Below are positions 23,861 to 32,384 of a stretch of 58,390 bases of DNA, piece after piece. How positions within the stretch are numbered: the stretch's first letter is position 1; every line of letters starts with the position of its first letter. Location of the stretch: contig NZ_PJJM01000080.1 in assembly GCF_002929805.1 (NCBI RefSeq), forward strand, positions 1-58,390, read 5' to 3'. The notes beneath the pieces are model-generated. The model made no database searches and was not told the origin of the DNA. It worked only from the letters and a program-made list of their open reading frames with translations. A program made the position numbers and the translations under genes. The stretch is from Cryobacterium sp. Y50 (GTDB taxonomy: Bacteria; Actinomycetota; Actinomycetes; Actinomycetales; Microbacteriaceae).

Positions 23861-25222
23861 ATGACTCAGTTGGTTGCTCCGGTAGCGAATTCTCCGGCGG
23901 GGGGCGACAAACGTCGTCCCCCGCACGGGTCATCGCGCCGCCGGATGTTCATGATCGCGCTGGGCTTTCTTGCCCCGGCCCTGGTATTTCTGGGAGCGCT
24001 CGTTCTCTACCCGATCGTCTACACCGTCGTGCGGTCGTTCTTCAGCGCGGGTGGTGGTGAATTCGTCGGCTGGGACAACTATGTGACCATGTTCACGAAC
24101 GATTCGACGTTCACGGCCATACGCAACAACGTTCTGTGGGTTCTCGTTGCCCCGGCGGCGTGCACCATTCTTGGGCTGATCTTTGCGGTTCTGCTGGAGA
24201 AAATAAAGTGGGCGACGGCCTTCAAACTGATCATCTTCATGCCGATGGCAATTTCGATGTTGGCCGCCGGGGTGATTTTTCGGGGCATGTTTCAGGAAAA
24301 CCCCAACCTGGGCGTGGTCAACGCGGCCTTGGTGACGGTCAACAGCGCCTTCGGTCAGGACGCCGCCTACCCCGGTGCCGCCGGCCGGGACGGACTGGGC
24401 CTCGTGCAGGACCGGGGCGTCATCGCCAGCGAAAGTACGGTCGAATCCGGCTCCGAGCAGAACTTCCCGCTGGTAGGCATCCGTGTCGACAGCGTGCCCG
24501 CGGCGGCCGCGCAGGCGGAACCAGCCGTGAACGCCCGGGCCGGCCAGCTCGTGGGCACCGTCTGGCTCGACGTCGTGCGGGGTGGCGGTGGAACGAGTGG
24601 CCAGATCGACGACGGAAAAACGGGGCTGCCCGGAATACTGGTCGATGCCGTGGCCGCCGACGGCACGATCGCAGCATCCGCAACCACCGATGCAGCCGGG
24701 CGTTACGTCATCGACGGCCTGGCGGAAGGGGCCTATCGCGTTGCTCTGCCGGCCGCGAATTTCGATGAGGGCTATCAGGGGGTGTCCTGGCTCAGCTCGA
24801 CCTTCATTACCGGGGTCATCATTTTGTCGTATATCTGGATCTGGGCTGGATTCTCCATGGTCATGATCTCGTCTGGCTTGTCGGCCATCGACCGTTCCCT
24901 ACAGGAAGCGGCACGCATGGACGGGGCGAACGAGTGGAATGTCTTCACCCGCATCACCGCGCCGCTGCTTTCTCCGGTGCTCATCGTGGTCTTCGTGACC
25001 CTCATCATTAACGTGCTCAAGATCTTCGATCTGGTCTACGTCATACCACCGGGCTCGGCGAAACCGGCGGCCAACGTGATCGCGGTGGAAATGTGGACGG
25101 TGTCCTTCGGCGGTGGCAACAATCAGGGGCTCGGTAGCGCGCTGGCCATTCTGTTGCTGATTTTGGTTCTGCCGTCGATGATCATCAATATCCGACGGTT
25201 CAGGGAGGAGCGGCAGCAATGA
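23861..25222 (+). CDS. Sugar ABC permease, MalF-like, with extra-cytoplasmic insert domain (cassette 2)
   Basis: The duplicate of the permease at 20115, again 453 residues with the same unusual insert between TM3 and TM4. The membrane parts are nearly identical. The first half of the insert (residues about 160-228) is the most divergent part. The SdrD-like half (GTVWLDVVRGGGGTSGQID, then GLPGILVDAV and TDAAGRYVIDGL) is conserved. ATG 23861 has a GGAG site eight bases upstream. Its stop overlaps the next start (ATGA at 25219-25222). Retention of the insert in both copies argues that it is functional. Confidence 0.88.
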   Translation: MTQLVAPVANSPAGGDKRRPPHGSSRRRMFMIALGFLAPALVFLGALVLYPIVYTVVRSFFSAGGGEFVGWDNYVTMFTNDSTFTAIRNNVLWVLVAPAACTILGLIFAVLLEKIKWATAFKLIIFMPMAISMLAAGVIFRGMFQENPNLGVVNAALVTVNSAFGQDAAYPGAAGRDGLGLVQDRGVIASESTVESGSEQNFPLVGIRVDSVPAAAAQAEPAVNARAGQLVGTVWLDVVRGGGGTSGQIDDGKTGLPGILVDAVAADGTIAASATTDAAGRYVIDGLAEGAYRVALPAANFDEGYQGVSWLSSTFITGVIILSYIWIWAGFSMVMISSGLSAIDRSLQEAARMDGANEWNVFTRITAPLLSPVLIVVFVTLIINVLKIFDLVYVIPPGSAKPAANVIAVEMWTVSFGGGNNQGLGSALAILLLILVLPSMIINIRRFREERQQ

Positions 25223-26097
25223 GCGACCTCACCATTGTGCGCGGCAAGCAGACCGCCGCTCAAAAAATCCTCGCTTTCTTCGGTAAGGGCTTCGTCAATT
25301 TTCTGCTGGTCTTCGTGGCCATTTTCTGGCTGGTCCCGTCGGTGGGGCTGTTCATTTCTTCCCTGCGTACGGTCGGGGACAGCGCGTCGACCGGGTGGTG
25401 GACCGTGTTCACCACCCCGGCGCAGCTGACCGTAGATAACTACGTCAATCTGCTCTCCAACACCGCGATCACCGGGTCATTCTGGAACACGATCATGATC
25501 GCGGTACCGACCACGGTGTTGGTGGTGGTGATCGGGGCTCTGGCCGGTTATGCGTTTGCCTGGCTGCAATTTCCCGGCCGGGACTGGCTGCTGATCGTTG
25601 TGATCGTGTTGTTGGCCGTGCCCATCCAGGTGGCGCTCATCCCGCTCGCGCGTATGTTCGGCGCTCTCGGAATCTTCGGCTCCGTGCTCAGCGTCATCCT
25701 GTTTCACATCGCTTTCGGGTTACCCTTTGCCATCTTTCTGTTGCGCAACTTCTTTATGCAGGTTCCGGCTGAACTGCTCGAAGCCGCCCGTATCGACGGG
25801 GCGAGCGACTGGCGCATCTTCGTGCAGGTCATTCTTCCGCTCGGCGGCCCGGCCATCGCCTCGCTGGCGATCTTCCAGTTTCTGTGGACCTGGAATGACA
25901 TGTTGGTGGCGTTGATCTTCACGAATTCGGGGTCGCAACCGTTGACGGTGGCCATCCAAAGCCAGTTGCGGCAATTTGGGTCGAACATCGACGTTCTCTC
26001 CTCTGGCGCATTCCTGTCGATGATCGTGCCGCTCATCGTGTTCTTCGCCTTTCAGCGCTATTTTGTGCAGGCGCTCCTGGCCGGCTCGCAAAAATAG
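25219..26097 (+). CDS. Sugar ABC permease, MalG-like (cassette 2)
   Basis: The duplicate of the permease at 21473, 292 residues and six helices, with EAARIDGASDWRIFVQVILP and the same ending LLAGSQK. Only the first 20 residues differ much (MSDLTIVRGKQTAAQ against MSGPATHVRGKKT). GGGAGGAG lies just upstream. It ends the second cassette and is followed 11 bases later by a very strong hairpin terminator. Confidence 0.92.
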   Translation: MSDLTIVRGKQTAAQKILAFFGKGFVNFLLVFVAIFWLVPSVGLFISSLRTVGDSASTGWWTVFTTPAQLTVDNYVNLLSNTAITGSFWNTIMIAVPTTVLVVVIGALAGYAFAWLQFPGRDWLLIVVIVLLAVPIQVALIPLARMFGALGIFGSVLSVILFHIAFGLPFAIFLLRNFFMQVPAELLEAARIDGASDWRIFVQVILPLGGPAIASLAIFQFLWTWNDMLVALIFTNSGSQPLTVAIQSQLRQFGSNIDVLSSGAFLSMIVPLIVFFAFQRYFVQALLAGSQK

Positions 26098-26108
26098 GCA
26101 ACATCAGA

Positions 26109-26147
26109 AACGGATGCCAGTGGTCGAGCCGACCACTGGCATCCGTT
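26109..26147 (+). terminator. 17-bp perfect hairpin after ABC cassette 2
   Basis: AACGGATGCCAGTGGTC pairs perfectly with GACCACTGGCATCCGTT around a five-base loop. It ends the duplicated sugar-transport region. Its arms include CGGATGC and GCATCCG. Only TT-CTG follows, so termination probably relies on stem strength. Confidence 0.75.
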
Positions 26148-26181
26148 CTGCCGAGTCTCTGCTGACGTTTAGAGTGAATGC

Positions 26182-28092
26182 ATGAGTGGAATGCACGGTG
26201 CCCCTGGTCATGGCCCGCGGCAGCAGGCGGGCGTTGAGCGCCCACGCAAGCGAGTCAGTGGAGCGGATGCCGCAGCGCAGCGCGCCGAGAATGCGCTCGC
26301 CCCGCGCATTCCGCACCTGCTCGCTCGCATCACCCAACTGTTCGCGCCGCACCGCAACACCCTCATCGTCACGATCGTTCTTGTTCTGATCAGCGCAGCC
26401 CTCTCGGTAGTGCCGCCGCTTCTCACCCAGAAAGCCTTCGATGACGGCCTCTTTCCGCCCGGCGACACCCCCCCGAATCTCTCGGTGCTCGGTGTGCTCG
26501 TGGCGCTCATGCTCGGCGTCTTTCTGGTCAACGCGCTGCTCGGCGTCTGGCAGACCTGGCTCACCGCGAGCGTTGGTAACAAGGTGATGGGTGCCCTGCG
26601 GGTGCGCCTGTTCACGCACCTGCAGGCGATGGAGCTGAGCTTCTTCACCAAGACCAAGACCGGCGTCATTCAATCGCGGCTGCAAAACGATGTCGGCGGC
26701 GTCGCGACGGTGCTGACCAACACGATTTCCAGCATCCTGGGCAACACAGTCACGGTGATCGCGGCTTTCGTAGCAATGCTGCTGCTCAACTGGCAGCTGA
26801 CCATTGTGGCCGTGGTGCTGATGCCGGTTCTGGTATTCGCCCAGCGCCGGGTCGGGCAGGTGCGGGCGCGCATCGCCGGAAAGACGCAGGAGTCGCTCTC
26901 GGACATGACTGCGATCACGCAGGAGACGCTGAGCGTGTCGGGCATTCTGTTGTCGAAGAGCTTTACCCGGCAGCAGAACGAGATCGACCGGTATGCCGGG
27001 GAGAACCGCAACCAGGTGCGGCTTCAGGTGAGCCAGCAGATGAGCGGCCAGTGGTTTTTCGCCACGGTGAGCGTGTTCCTGTCGGCGATTCCTGCGATCG
27101 TCTACCTCGTGGCCGGCGCGCTCGTGTTCAACGGAACGACAGAGATTACCGCGGGCACGATCGTGGCCTTCACGACCGTGCAGTCTCGGCTGATTTTTCC
27201 GCTACTCGGACTCATGCGGGTCACCCTCGACCTGCAAACCTCGTCAGCACTGTTTGCGCGCATCTTTGAGTACCTCGACTTGAAGCCGGCGATCAGCGAC
27301 AAGCCCGACGCGGCGCTCGTGCCCTCGGTCGGCTCCGGTCGGGGCCGGGTCGAGTTCGACCACGTGCGGTTTGCTTACCCGGATGCCGGCGGCGACGCTC
27401 GACCGACTCTCGACGACGTGTCGTTGACGATTGAGCCGGGCCAGTTCGCGGCGTTTGTCGGCCCGTCCGGTGCCGGTAAAACCACGGTTTCCTACCTGAT
27501 TCCGCGCTTTTACGAGGTCGTGGACGGCCGGGTGCTGTTCTCCGGGGTTGACGTGCGCGACCTTCAGCAAGAGTCACTCGTCTCCCACATCGGCATCGTC
27601 AGCCAGGAAACGTACCTGTTTCACGCGACCATCGCCGAGAATCTGCGTTACGCCAAACCGGAGGCAACGGATGCCGAGTTGGTCGCCGCAGCGCGCGCCG
27701 CGAACATCCACGATACGATCGACTCCTTTCCGGAGAAGTACGACACCATGGTGGGGGAGCGCGGCTATCGGCTGTCCGGCGGCGAGAAACAGCGCATCGC
27801 GATCGCCCGGGTGCTGCTCAAGGACCCGCCGGTGCTCATCCTCGATGAGGCCACGAGTGCTCTCGACTCCATCTCGGAGAGCGTGGTGCAGGCCGCCCTC
27901 GACACGGCCAGTCACGGCCGCACGACCATCGCGATCGCCCACCGCCTGTCGACGATCGTCGACGCCGACGTGATCTTCGTCGTCGACGCCGGCCGCATCG
28001 TGGAGCGCGGCACGCACGCCGAGCTGCTGGCCCAAGGCGCCTTCTACGCCAGCCTCTACGCCCGCCAAATCACGTCCAGCCCCGCCCCCTAA
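26182..28092 (+). CDS. ABC exporter half-transporter (fused permease-ATPase)
   Basis: A type IV ABC exporter of 636 residues that should work as a homodimer. The N-terminal 50 residues are hydrophilic. Six membrane helices lie at about 55-330, with the coupling sequence MELSFFTKTKTGVIQSRL. The nucleotide-binding domain (about 385-625) has Walker A GPSGAGKTT, Q-loop SQETYLF, signature LSGGEKQR, Walker B VLILDEATSALD and H-loop AHRLS. It resembles MsbA/LmrA-like multidrug or lipid exporters. No ribosome site is seen, and a TAGAGT -10-like hexamer at 26170 suggests a leaderless message. It has no operon partner, and the substrate is unknown. Confidence 0.9.
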   Translation: MSGMHGAPGHGPRQQAGVERPRKRVSGADAAAQRAENALAPRIPHLLARITQLFAPHRNTLIVTIVLVLISAALSVVPPLLTQKAFDDGLFPPGDTPPNLSVLGVLVALMLGVFLVNALLGVWQTWLTASVGNKVMGALRVRLFTHLQAMELSFFTKTKTGVIQSRLQNDVGGVATVLTNTISSILGNTVTVIAAFVAMLLLNWQLTIVAVVLMPVLVFAQRRVGQVRARIAGKTQESLSDMTAITQETLSVSGILLSKSFTRQQNEIDRYAGENRNQVRLQVSQQMSGQWFFATVSVFLSAIPAIVYLVAGALVFNGTTEITAGTIVAFTTVQSRLIFPLLGLMRVTLDLQTSSALFARIFEYLDLKPAISDKPDAALVPSVGSGRGRVEFDHVRFAYPDAGGDARPTLDDVSLTIEPGQFAAFVGPSGAGKTTVSYLIPRFYEVVDGRVLFSGVDVRDLQQESLVSHIGIVSQETYLFHATIAENLRYAKPEATDAELVAAARAANIHDTIDSFPEKYDTMVGERGYRLSGGEKQRIAIARVLLKDPPVLILDEATSALDSISESVVQAALDTASHGRTTIAIAHRLSTIVDADVIFVVDAGRIVERGTHAELLAQGAFYASLYARQITSSPAP

Positions 28093-28093
28093 A

Positions 28094-28129
28094 CTTTCCG
28101 GGTCCGGGTCCGGGTCCGGGCTCGGAAAG
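28094..28129. repeat. Four tandem TCCGGG hexamers inside a hairpin
   Basis: TCCGGG is repeated four times without change at 28097-28120. The block is enclosed by CTTTCCG (28094-28100) and CGGAAAG (28123-28129), which can pair. It begins just after the exporter stop codon. It may be a slippage-prone repeat in a terminator-like structure. Confidence 0.55.
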
Positions 28130-28134
28130 GGCCT

Positions 28135-28183
28135 CCATGATCGATCATGGGCCCGGTTTCCGAAGGTGTGCCCGGCGATCGCG
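28135..28183. repeat. 49-base intergenic repeat, copy A
   Basis: The segment matches 34726-34774 at about 41 of 49 positions, with the same spacing throughout. Both share CCATGATCG at the left end and CGGCGATCGCG at the right end. Copy A contains a perfect 16-base palindrome, CCATGATCGATCATGG, at 28135-28150. The two copies flank the glycerophosphodiester operon. Confidence 0.6.
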
Positions 28184-28198
28184 ACACCACATGGCCTT

Positions 28199-28242
28199 GT
28201 TCACCTTCGCGTTGAAGGGGCAACGTTTCGTGTTTACCTTTG
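28199..28242 (+). promoter_or_regulatory. PHO-box-like repeats upstream of glycerophosphodiester operon
   Basis: GTTCACCTTCG at 28199 and GTTTACCTTTG at 28232 are exactly 33 bases apart, that is three 11-base steps. A further GTTTACC is at 28295. Streptomyces PhoP binds direct repeats of 11-base units with GTTCACC at the core, so phosphate-starvation control is plausible. The two units in between match poorly, so this is suggestive only. Confidence 0.35.
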
Positions 28243-28329
28243 GGCAATGTGCTGGTCGCCTGCATTTTGGAAGATCGGTGTGCCCCACATCGGGGTTTAC
28301 CTAACACCACTAATAGCAGACGGACAGTA

Positions 28330-29487
28330 ATGAAAACTACTCGGCTCCTTGCCACCACCGCCGTTGCATCAGTCGCGATCCTGGCCCTCGCCGGATGCGT
28401 GCAGAGCAGCGCCGCAACATCTTTGGGCTCCGATGAATCAGCCGATCAGGCCCTCACGGTCCTCATCAGTGGCGGTGAAAACATCCAGGCACTGTGGGAA
28501 GACCACCTGATTCCGGCTTTCGAAGCGGAGAACCCCGGATACACGGTCGCGGTCAACCTCGATCTGCACGGCGAGCACGATGCCCAGACGATGGCCAAGC
28601 TTACGAGTGCCACGGAGCAGGAAAAGGACCCGGGCTTCGACCTCGTTGACGGCGGATTCGTGCCCATGGCCGCCGAGGCCGGGTTGCTGACACCGATGAC
28701 CGCTGACGAAATCTCCGCCTTCAACGACATTCCTGAAGACGTCGTCGAGGCCGGTGGTGCCGGTGGTATCGCCTACCGCGGCTCCGTCGTTCTGCTGGCA
28801 TACGACACCGTCACCATCCCGACACCGCCGAAGACCCTCGACGAGCTGCTGGCATGGATTGAGGCGAACCCGGGCGAATTCACCTACAACTCCCCGAAGT
28901 CCGGCGGATCCGGCTCGGCCTTCGTCGCGACGGTCCTCGACAAGTACGTCTCTAACGATGCCCGCGCGAAAATGACCGTCGGGTACGAGAAAGAACTGGA
29001 AAGCGAGTGGACCGAAGGGTTCGAAACGCTCCGCAGCCTGAACCCGTACATCTACCAGAATGGTTTCTACCCCAACGGCAACCAGCAGACGCTGGACCTG
29101 CTGGCGAGCGGTGAAATCTCGATGGCGCCGGTCTGGTCCGACATGTTTATCTCCGGCAAGAAGAACGGCGCGATTGGCGAGTCCGTGGACTACACACAGA
29201 TCGCCGATCCGTCCTTCACCGGCAGTGCGGCCTACCTCGGCGTTCCGGCTGCCAGCCCACGCCAGGAGGGTGCGCTCAAGCTCGCCAACTTCGTTTTGAC
29301 CGCTGACGCCCAGGAAATGATCGTGAACGAGATCGCCGGCTTCCCGGCAATCAGCCTCGATCTGCTTTCGGCGGACATTCAGAACGAGTTCAAGGATGCC
29401 GATACCGGCAACCTGCGCAAGGGTTACTTCTCTCAGATGGGCAGTGACTTGAGCAACCTGTGGGATCAGGAAGTTCCGGGACAGTGA
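28330..29487 (+). CDS. ABC transporter binding lipoprotein, putative glycerophosphodiester uptake
   Basis: An extracellular binding protein of 385 residues with lipobox LAGCVQ (Cys about 23). The mature part (LTVLISGGENIQALWEDHLI, EAENPGY, GEISMAPVWSDMF, AASPRQEGALKLANFVL) is of the PotD/Fe-type family 1 fold, in the group that works with two separate permeases and a TOBE-domain ATPase. The start ATG 28330 lacks a good ribosome site. It opens a six-gene operon in which every later junction is overlapped or short. Because the operon encodes a phosphodiesterase-phosphatase, I infer a glycerophosphodiester ligand, perhaps glycerophosphoinositol. The ligand is not shown by sequence alone. Confidence 0.85.
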   Translation: MKTTRLLATTAVASVAILALAGCVQSSAATSLGSDESADQALTVLISGGENIQALWEDHLIPAFEAENPGYTVAVNLDLHGEHDAQTMAKLTSATEQEKDPGFDLVDGGFVPMAAEAGLLTPMTADEISAFNDIPEDVVEAGGAGGIAYRGSVVLLAYDTVTIPTPPKTLDELLAWIEANPGEFTYNSPKSGGSGSAFVATVLDKYVSNDARAKMTVGYEKELESEWTEGFETLRSLNPYIYQNGFYPNGNQQTLDLLASGEISMAPVWSDMFISGKKNGAIGESVDYTQIADPSFTGSAAYLGVPAASPRQEGALKLANFVLTADAQEMIVNEIAGFPAISLDLLSADIQNEFKDADTGNLRKGYFSQMGSDLSNLWDQEVPGQ

Positions 29488-30425
29488 CTCTCGCCCCGAC
29501 CAGGGGCTCAAAGCGACGCGCCATCGCCACTCCGGCTGTGGCGCGTCGCCCGTTGGGCTTCTTTCTCGCCCTTCCCCCGATCATTCTGATTCTGCTGTTC
29601 GTGGGATTCCCGATCGTCCTGGCTTTTGCGTTCAGCATTGGTCTGACCGGTGGCCTGAATCATGTGATCGCCTCGATCGGCCTGAACGTGCACGAAGCCG
29701 AGAACTGGTGGGGAACACCGGCGGCTTATATCGAGGTGCTCTCCAACTCCCGCATCCTGCGCGACCTCTCGGTCACCGTCGGCGTGACAGCGCTCAGTAC
29801 GGTCACCGTTATTTTTCTGGCCCTGGGCATCGGGTTGTTCCTCAAACTGCGGGGCGGTCGAATAGCCCGGCTGCTGTCCGGTCTGGCGATCATCCCGCTG
29901 TTTATCCCGGTGGTCATCGCTTCCTGGGCGATCGTCACGTTCTACTCCGGTGACGGCTTCGTGCGCAGCGTCTTTGCGCAATTCGGTGTCGAGGCGCCGG
30001 TGTGGGCCTTCACCATGGTCGCTGTGGTGATCGGATCCGTCTGGACCTCACTGCCCTTCGCGGTACTCATGATCACCTCCGGTCTGCAGGCGATCCCCAA
30101 CGCCATGATCGAAGCCGCGCGGGATGCCGGTGCCGGCTTTCTGCGCATCGTAGTGTCCATTCTCATTCCCATGGCTTTCGTGCCGATCCTGATCGCGGTC
30201 ACGTTCACCGCGATCGGCGTGGTCGGCTCCTTCACGGTTCCGTACTTCACCGGGCCGAATGCGCCCAACATGCTCGGCGTGAGCATGTCCAACTATTTCT
30301 CGGCTTTTAACCAGCCGCAGCAATCCGTCGTGATGGCCTTCATCGTCTTTGTGATCGCATCCGGTATCGCCGCAGCGTATGTCTGGGCCAACTTTCGATC
30401 AGCAAAGGATCAGGGAAAAGTCTGA
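29484..30425 (+). CDS. ABC permease, putative glycerophosphodiester uptake (first)
   Basis: A permease of 313 residues with six membrane helices (first at about 25-48, others between 90 and 305). The EAA-type coupling loop is MIEAARDAGAGFLRIVVSILIP. GTG 29484 overlaps the stop of the binding-protein gene (GTGA). It belongs to the PotB/UgpA-type families and forms the channel with the next gene product. Its stop and the next start share one base (TGATG), so synthesis is coupled. Confidence 0.9.
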   Translation: MTLAPTRGSKRRAIATPAVARRPLGFFLALPPIILILLFVGFPIVLAFAFSIGLTGGLNHVIASIGLNVHEAENWWGTPAAYIEVLSNSRILRDLSVTVGVTALSTVTVIFLALGIGLFLKLRGGRIARLLSGLAIIPLFIPVVIASWAIVTFYSGDGFVRSVFAQFGVEAPVWAFTMVAVVIGSVWTSLPFAVLMITSGLQAIPNAMIEAARDAGAGFLRIVVSILIPMAFVPILIAVTFTAIGVVGSFTVPYFTGPNAPNMLGVSMSNYFSAFNQPQQSVVMAFIVFVIASGIAAAYVWANFRSAKDQGKV

Positions 30426-31270
30426 TGACGATGATCACCAAGCGCGCGCGGAAATCTGCAGCGCGGCTCAACTTCAGCCGTCCGCTCAGCGGCCTCTTTT
30501 GCGTCCTCATGGTCGTTTTCATTCTCGGCCCGCTGGCCTGGCTGGGCATTCGAGCATTCGCCGAATCCTGGACTTTCCCCAACCTCGGCCCGGACGGCTG
30601 GACCCTGCGCTGGTGGAGCGTGGTGCTCGGCGACGAAACGCTCGGCCGGGCGGTGCAGAATTCGCTTGCGCTCGCCGCGTTGACCGTGCTGGTGTCGGCC
30701 TGCATCTGTCTGCCTGCGGCGTATGCCTTCGCGCGTTACGAATTCTGGGGTCGACGAACCTTTCTGATTGGGCTGTTCGCCCTCAACGCCTTCCCGAAAA
30801 TGGGTCTGTACGTCACCATTGCCTCGCTGTTTTACGCGTTGAACTTGATGAGTACCGTGCTGGGCGTGTTAATCGTGCATGTTTTGGGAACCGTGGTGTT
30901 CATGACCTGGATTCCCGCCGCGGCCTTCGCTGCGGTGCCTCGCAGTCTCGAGGAAGCGGCGCGCGACGCGGGTGCCTCGAAGCTGCGGGTGTTCTTCAGC
31001 GTGACGTTTCCCTTGGCACTGCCCGGAATTTTGGTGGCCGCGGTGATGTCGTTCCTGGCGTCGTTCGACGAGGCGCAGGGCTCCTACCTCATCGGCGCAC
31101 CCGACATTATGACCATGCCAACGCAGATGTATACCCTCGTGCTCAACTACCCAAATCAGGTGGCGGCCGTGTTCTCTATCCTGCTGGCCATCCCCTCGGT
31201 CGCCCTACTGCTGGCGGCGCACAAGCACATCGTCGGCGGCACGCTCGCTGAGGGATTCCAAATCAAATAG
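30425..31270 (+). CDS. ABC permease, putative glycerophosphodiester uptake (second)
   Basis: The second permease, 281 residues, six helices. The EAA loop SLEEAARDAGASKLRVFFSVTFPLA is at about residues 177-201. The start is ATG 30425 in the TGATG overlap; ATG at 30431 is possible. It pairs with the permease at 29484. It is followed 37 bases later by the ATPase gene. It resembles PotC/UgpE-like proteins, which does not settle the substrate. Confidence 0.9.
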   Translation: MTMITKRARKSAARLNFSRPLSGLFCVLMVVFILGPLAWLGIRAFAESWTFPNLGPDGWTLRWWSVVLGDETLGRAVQNSLALAALTVLVSACICLPAAYAFARYEFWGRRTFLIGLFALNAFPKMGLYVTIASLFYALNLMSTVLGVLIVHVLGTVVFMTWIPAAAFAAVPRSLEEAARDAGASKLRVFFSVTFPLALPGILVAAVMSFLASFDEAQGSYLIGAPDIMTMPTQMYTLVLNYPNQVAAVFSILLAIPSVALLLAAHKHIVGGTLAEGFQIK

Positions 31271-31307
31271 CCCCGCTCCGGCAATCGCAAGAACTGTAGA
31301 GAAGACC

Positions 31308-32384
31308 ATGACTTTGATCGAAGAAATACATTCCACGACACCCATACACCGTGAAACGGATGCCGGTGGCTTGCGCGGTCTGCGCGTGCGAGGCCTGCAC
31401 AAGGTGCTCGGCGGTCGTACCATCATCGACAATCTCGACCTGACTGTGCGTGACGGGGAGCTGGTCTCCCTGCTCGGCCCGTCCGGCTGTGGAAAAACCA
31501 CGACCTTGCGCATGATCGCCGGGTTCCTCGCGCCCGACGCTGGCTCGATCCAGGTGCACGACCGCGAGGTATCCGACCTCGGTGCCGAGAAACGGCCCAG
31601 CGCCATGGTGTTTCAGAACTATGCACTGTGGCCGCATATGACGGTCCAGAATAACGTCGGCTTCCCCCTCAAACTGCGTCGACTCGGCAAGAAGGAAATC
31701 GAGCAGCGAGTGGACGCTGTCCTCGCGCTGGTCAACCTGCTGCACCACAAGAACTCGCGACCGGCCCGAATCTCGGGTGGTGAGCAGCAACGCGTCGCCC
31801 TGGCGCGCGCGCTCGTGCAAGAGCCGGAGCTGCTGTTGCTGGACGAACCGCTCAGCAACCTGGACGCGAAGCTGCGGGTGAAGGTGCGTGAGGACATCCG
31901 TGAAATTCAACAGCGGCTGGGCATCACGACTCTGATCGTGACGCACGACCAAGAAGAGGCGATATCGATGTCCGACCGAATCGCCGTGATGAACGCCGGA
32001 AAGATCGAGCAGTTTAGCCGCCCGGCCGAGCTGTATTCCCGGCCGGAAACCGAGTTCGTAGCGACCTTCATCGGCAGCCTTAACCGGATCGAGGGTGCGC
32101 TGGTGAACGGCGTCATCGTGCCCGGTGACGACGTCGTCGGCATTCGCCCGGAAGACGTGGTGTTCACCCTGCACGCATCATTCGATGCGCGACCTGCCGT
32201 CGTCGAGCGCGTCGTGCCTCACGGGCACTTTCACGAAATCTACCTGAAGCGCGATGACGCAACTCTTCGCGCCTTCGCCTCCGGGTTGCCACCGGCGCCC
32301 GGCGATCGCGGTCACGCTTCCATCCAGAACGCGCTCACCTTTCGGCAGGGCCGGCTCGTCACGACCACCAGGGTGACGGCATGA
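31308..32384 (+). CDS. ABC ATPase with TOBE domain, putative glycerophosphodiester uptake
   Basis: The ATP-hydrolysing subunit, 358 residues. The nucleotide-binding domain has Walker A GPSGCGKTT, Q-loop VFQNYALWPHMTV, signature RISGGEQQR, Walker B LLLLDEPLSNLDAKLR and H-loop VTHDQEEA. The C-terminal regulatory TOBE-type region starts near residue 240 (ETEFVATFIGSLNRIEG, then VVGIRPEDV). TAGAGAAG precedes ATG 31308. Its stop overlaps the start of the phosphodiesterase-phosphatase fusion (ATGA at 32381-32384), which ties import and catabolism together. Confidence 0.93.
   Translation: MTLIEEIHSTTPIHRETDAGGLRGLRVRGLHKVLGGRTIIDNLDLTVRDGELVSLLGPSGCGKTTTLRMIAGFLAPDAGSIQVHDREVSDLGAEKRPSAMVFQNYALWPHMTVQNNVGFPLKLRRLGKKEIEQRVDAVLALVNLLHHKNSRPARISGGEQQRVALARALVQEPELLLLDEPLSNLDAKLRVKVREDIREIQQRLGITTLIVTHDQEEAISMSDRIAVMNAGKIEQFSRPAELYSRPETEFVATFIGSLNRIEGALVNGVIVPGDDVVGIRPEDVVFTLHASFDARPAVVERVVPHGHFHEIYLKRDDATLRAFASGLPPAPGDRGHASIQNALTFRQGRLVTTTRVTA

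Noticed and set aside
28093..28183. CRISPR-like short repeats
   Set aside because: The hexamer units are contiguous without spacers and the 49-base repeat has only two clear copies; no cas genes are present.
30425..31270. Assigning the 28330-34710 transporter to polyamines from PotBCAD resemblance
   Set aside because: The Pot-like architecture is shared by transporters of many substrates; the operon's phosphodiesterase-phosphatase is better evidence for the ligand class.
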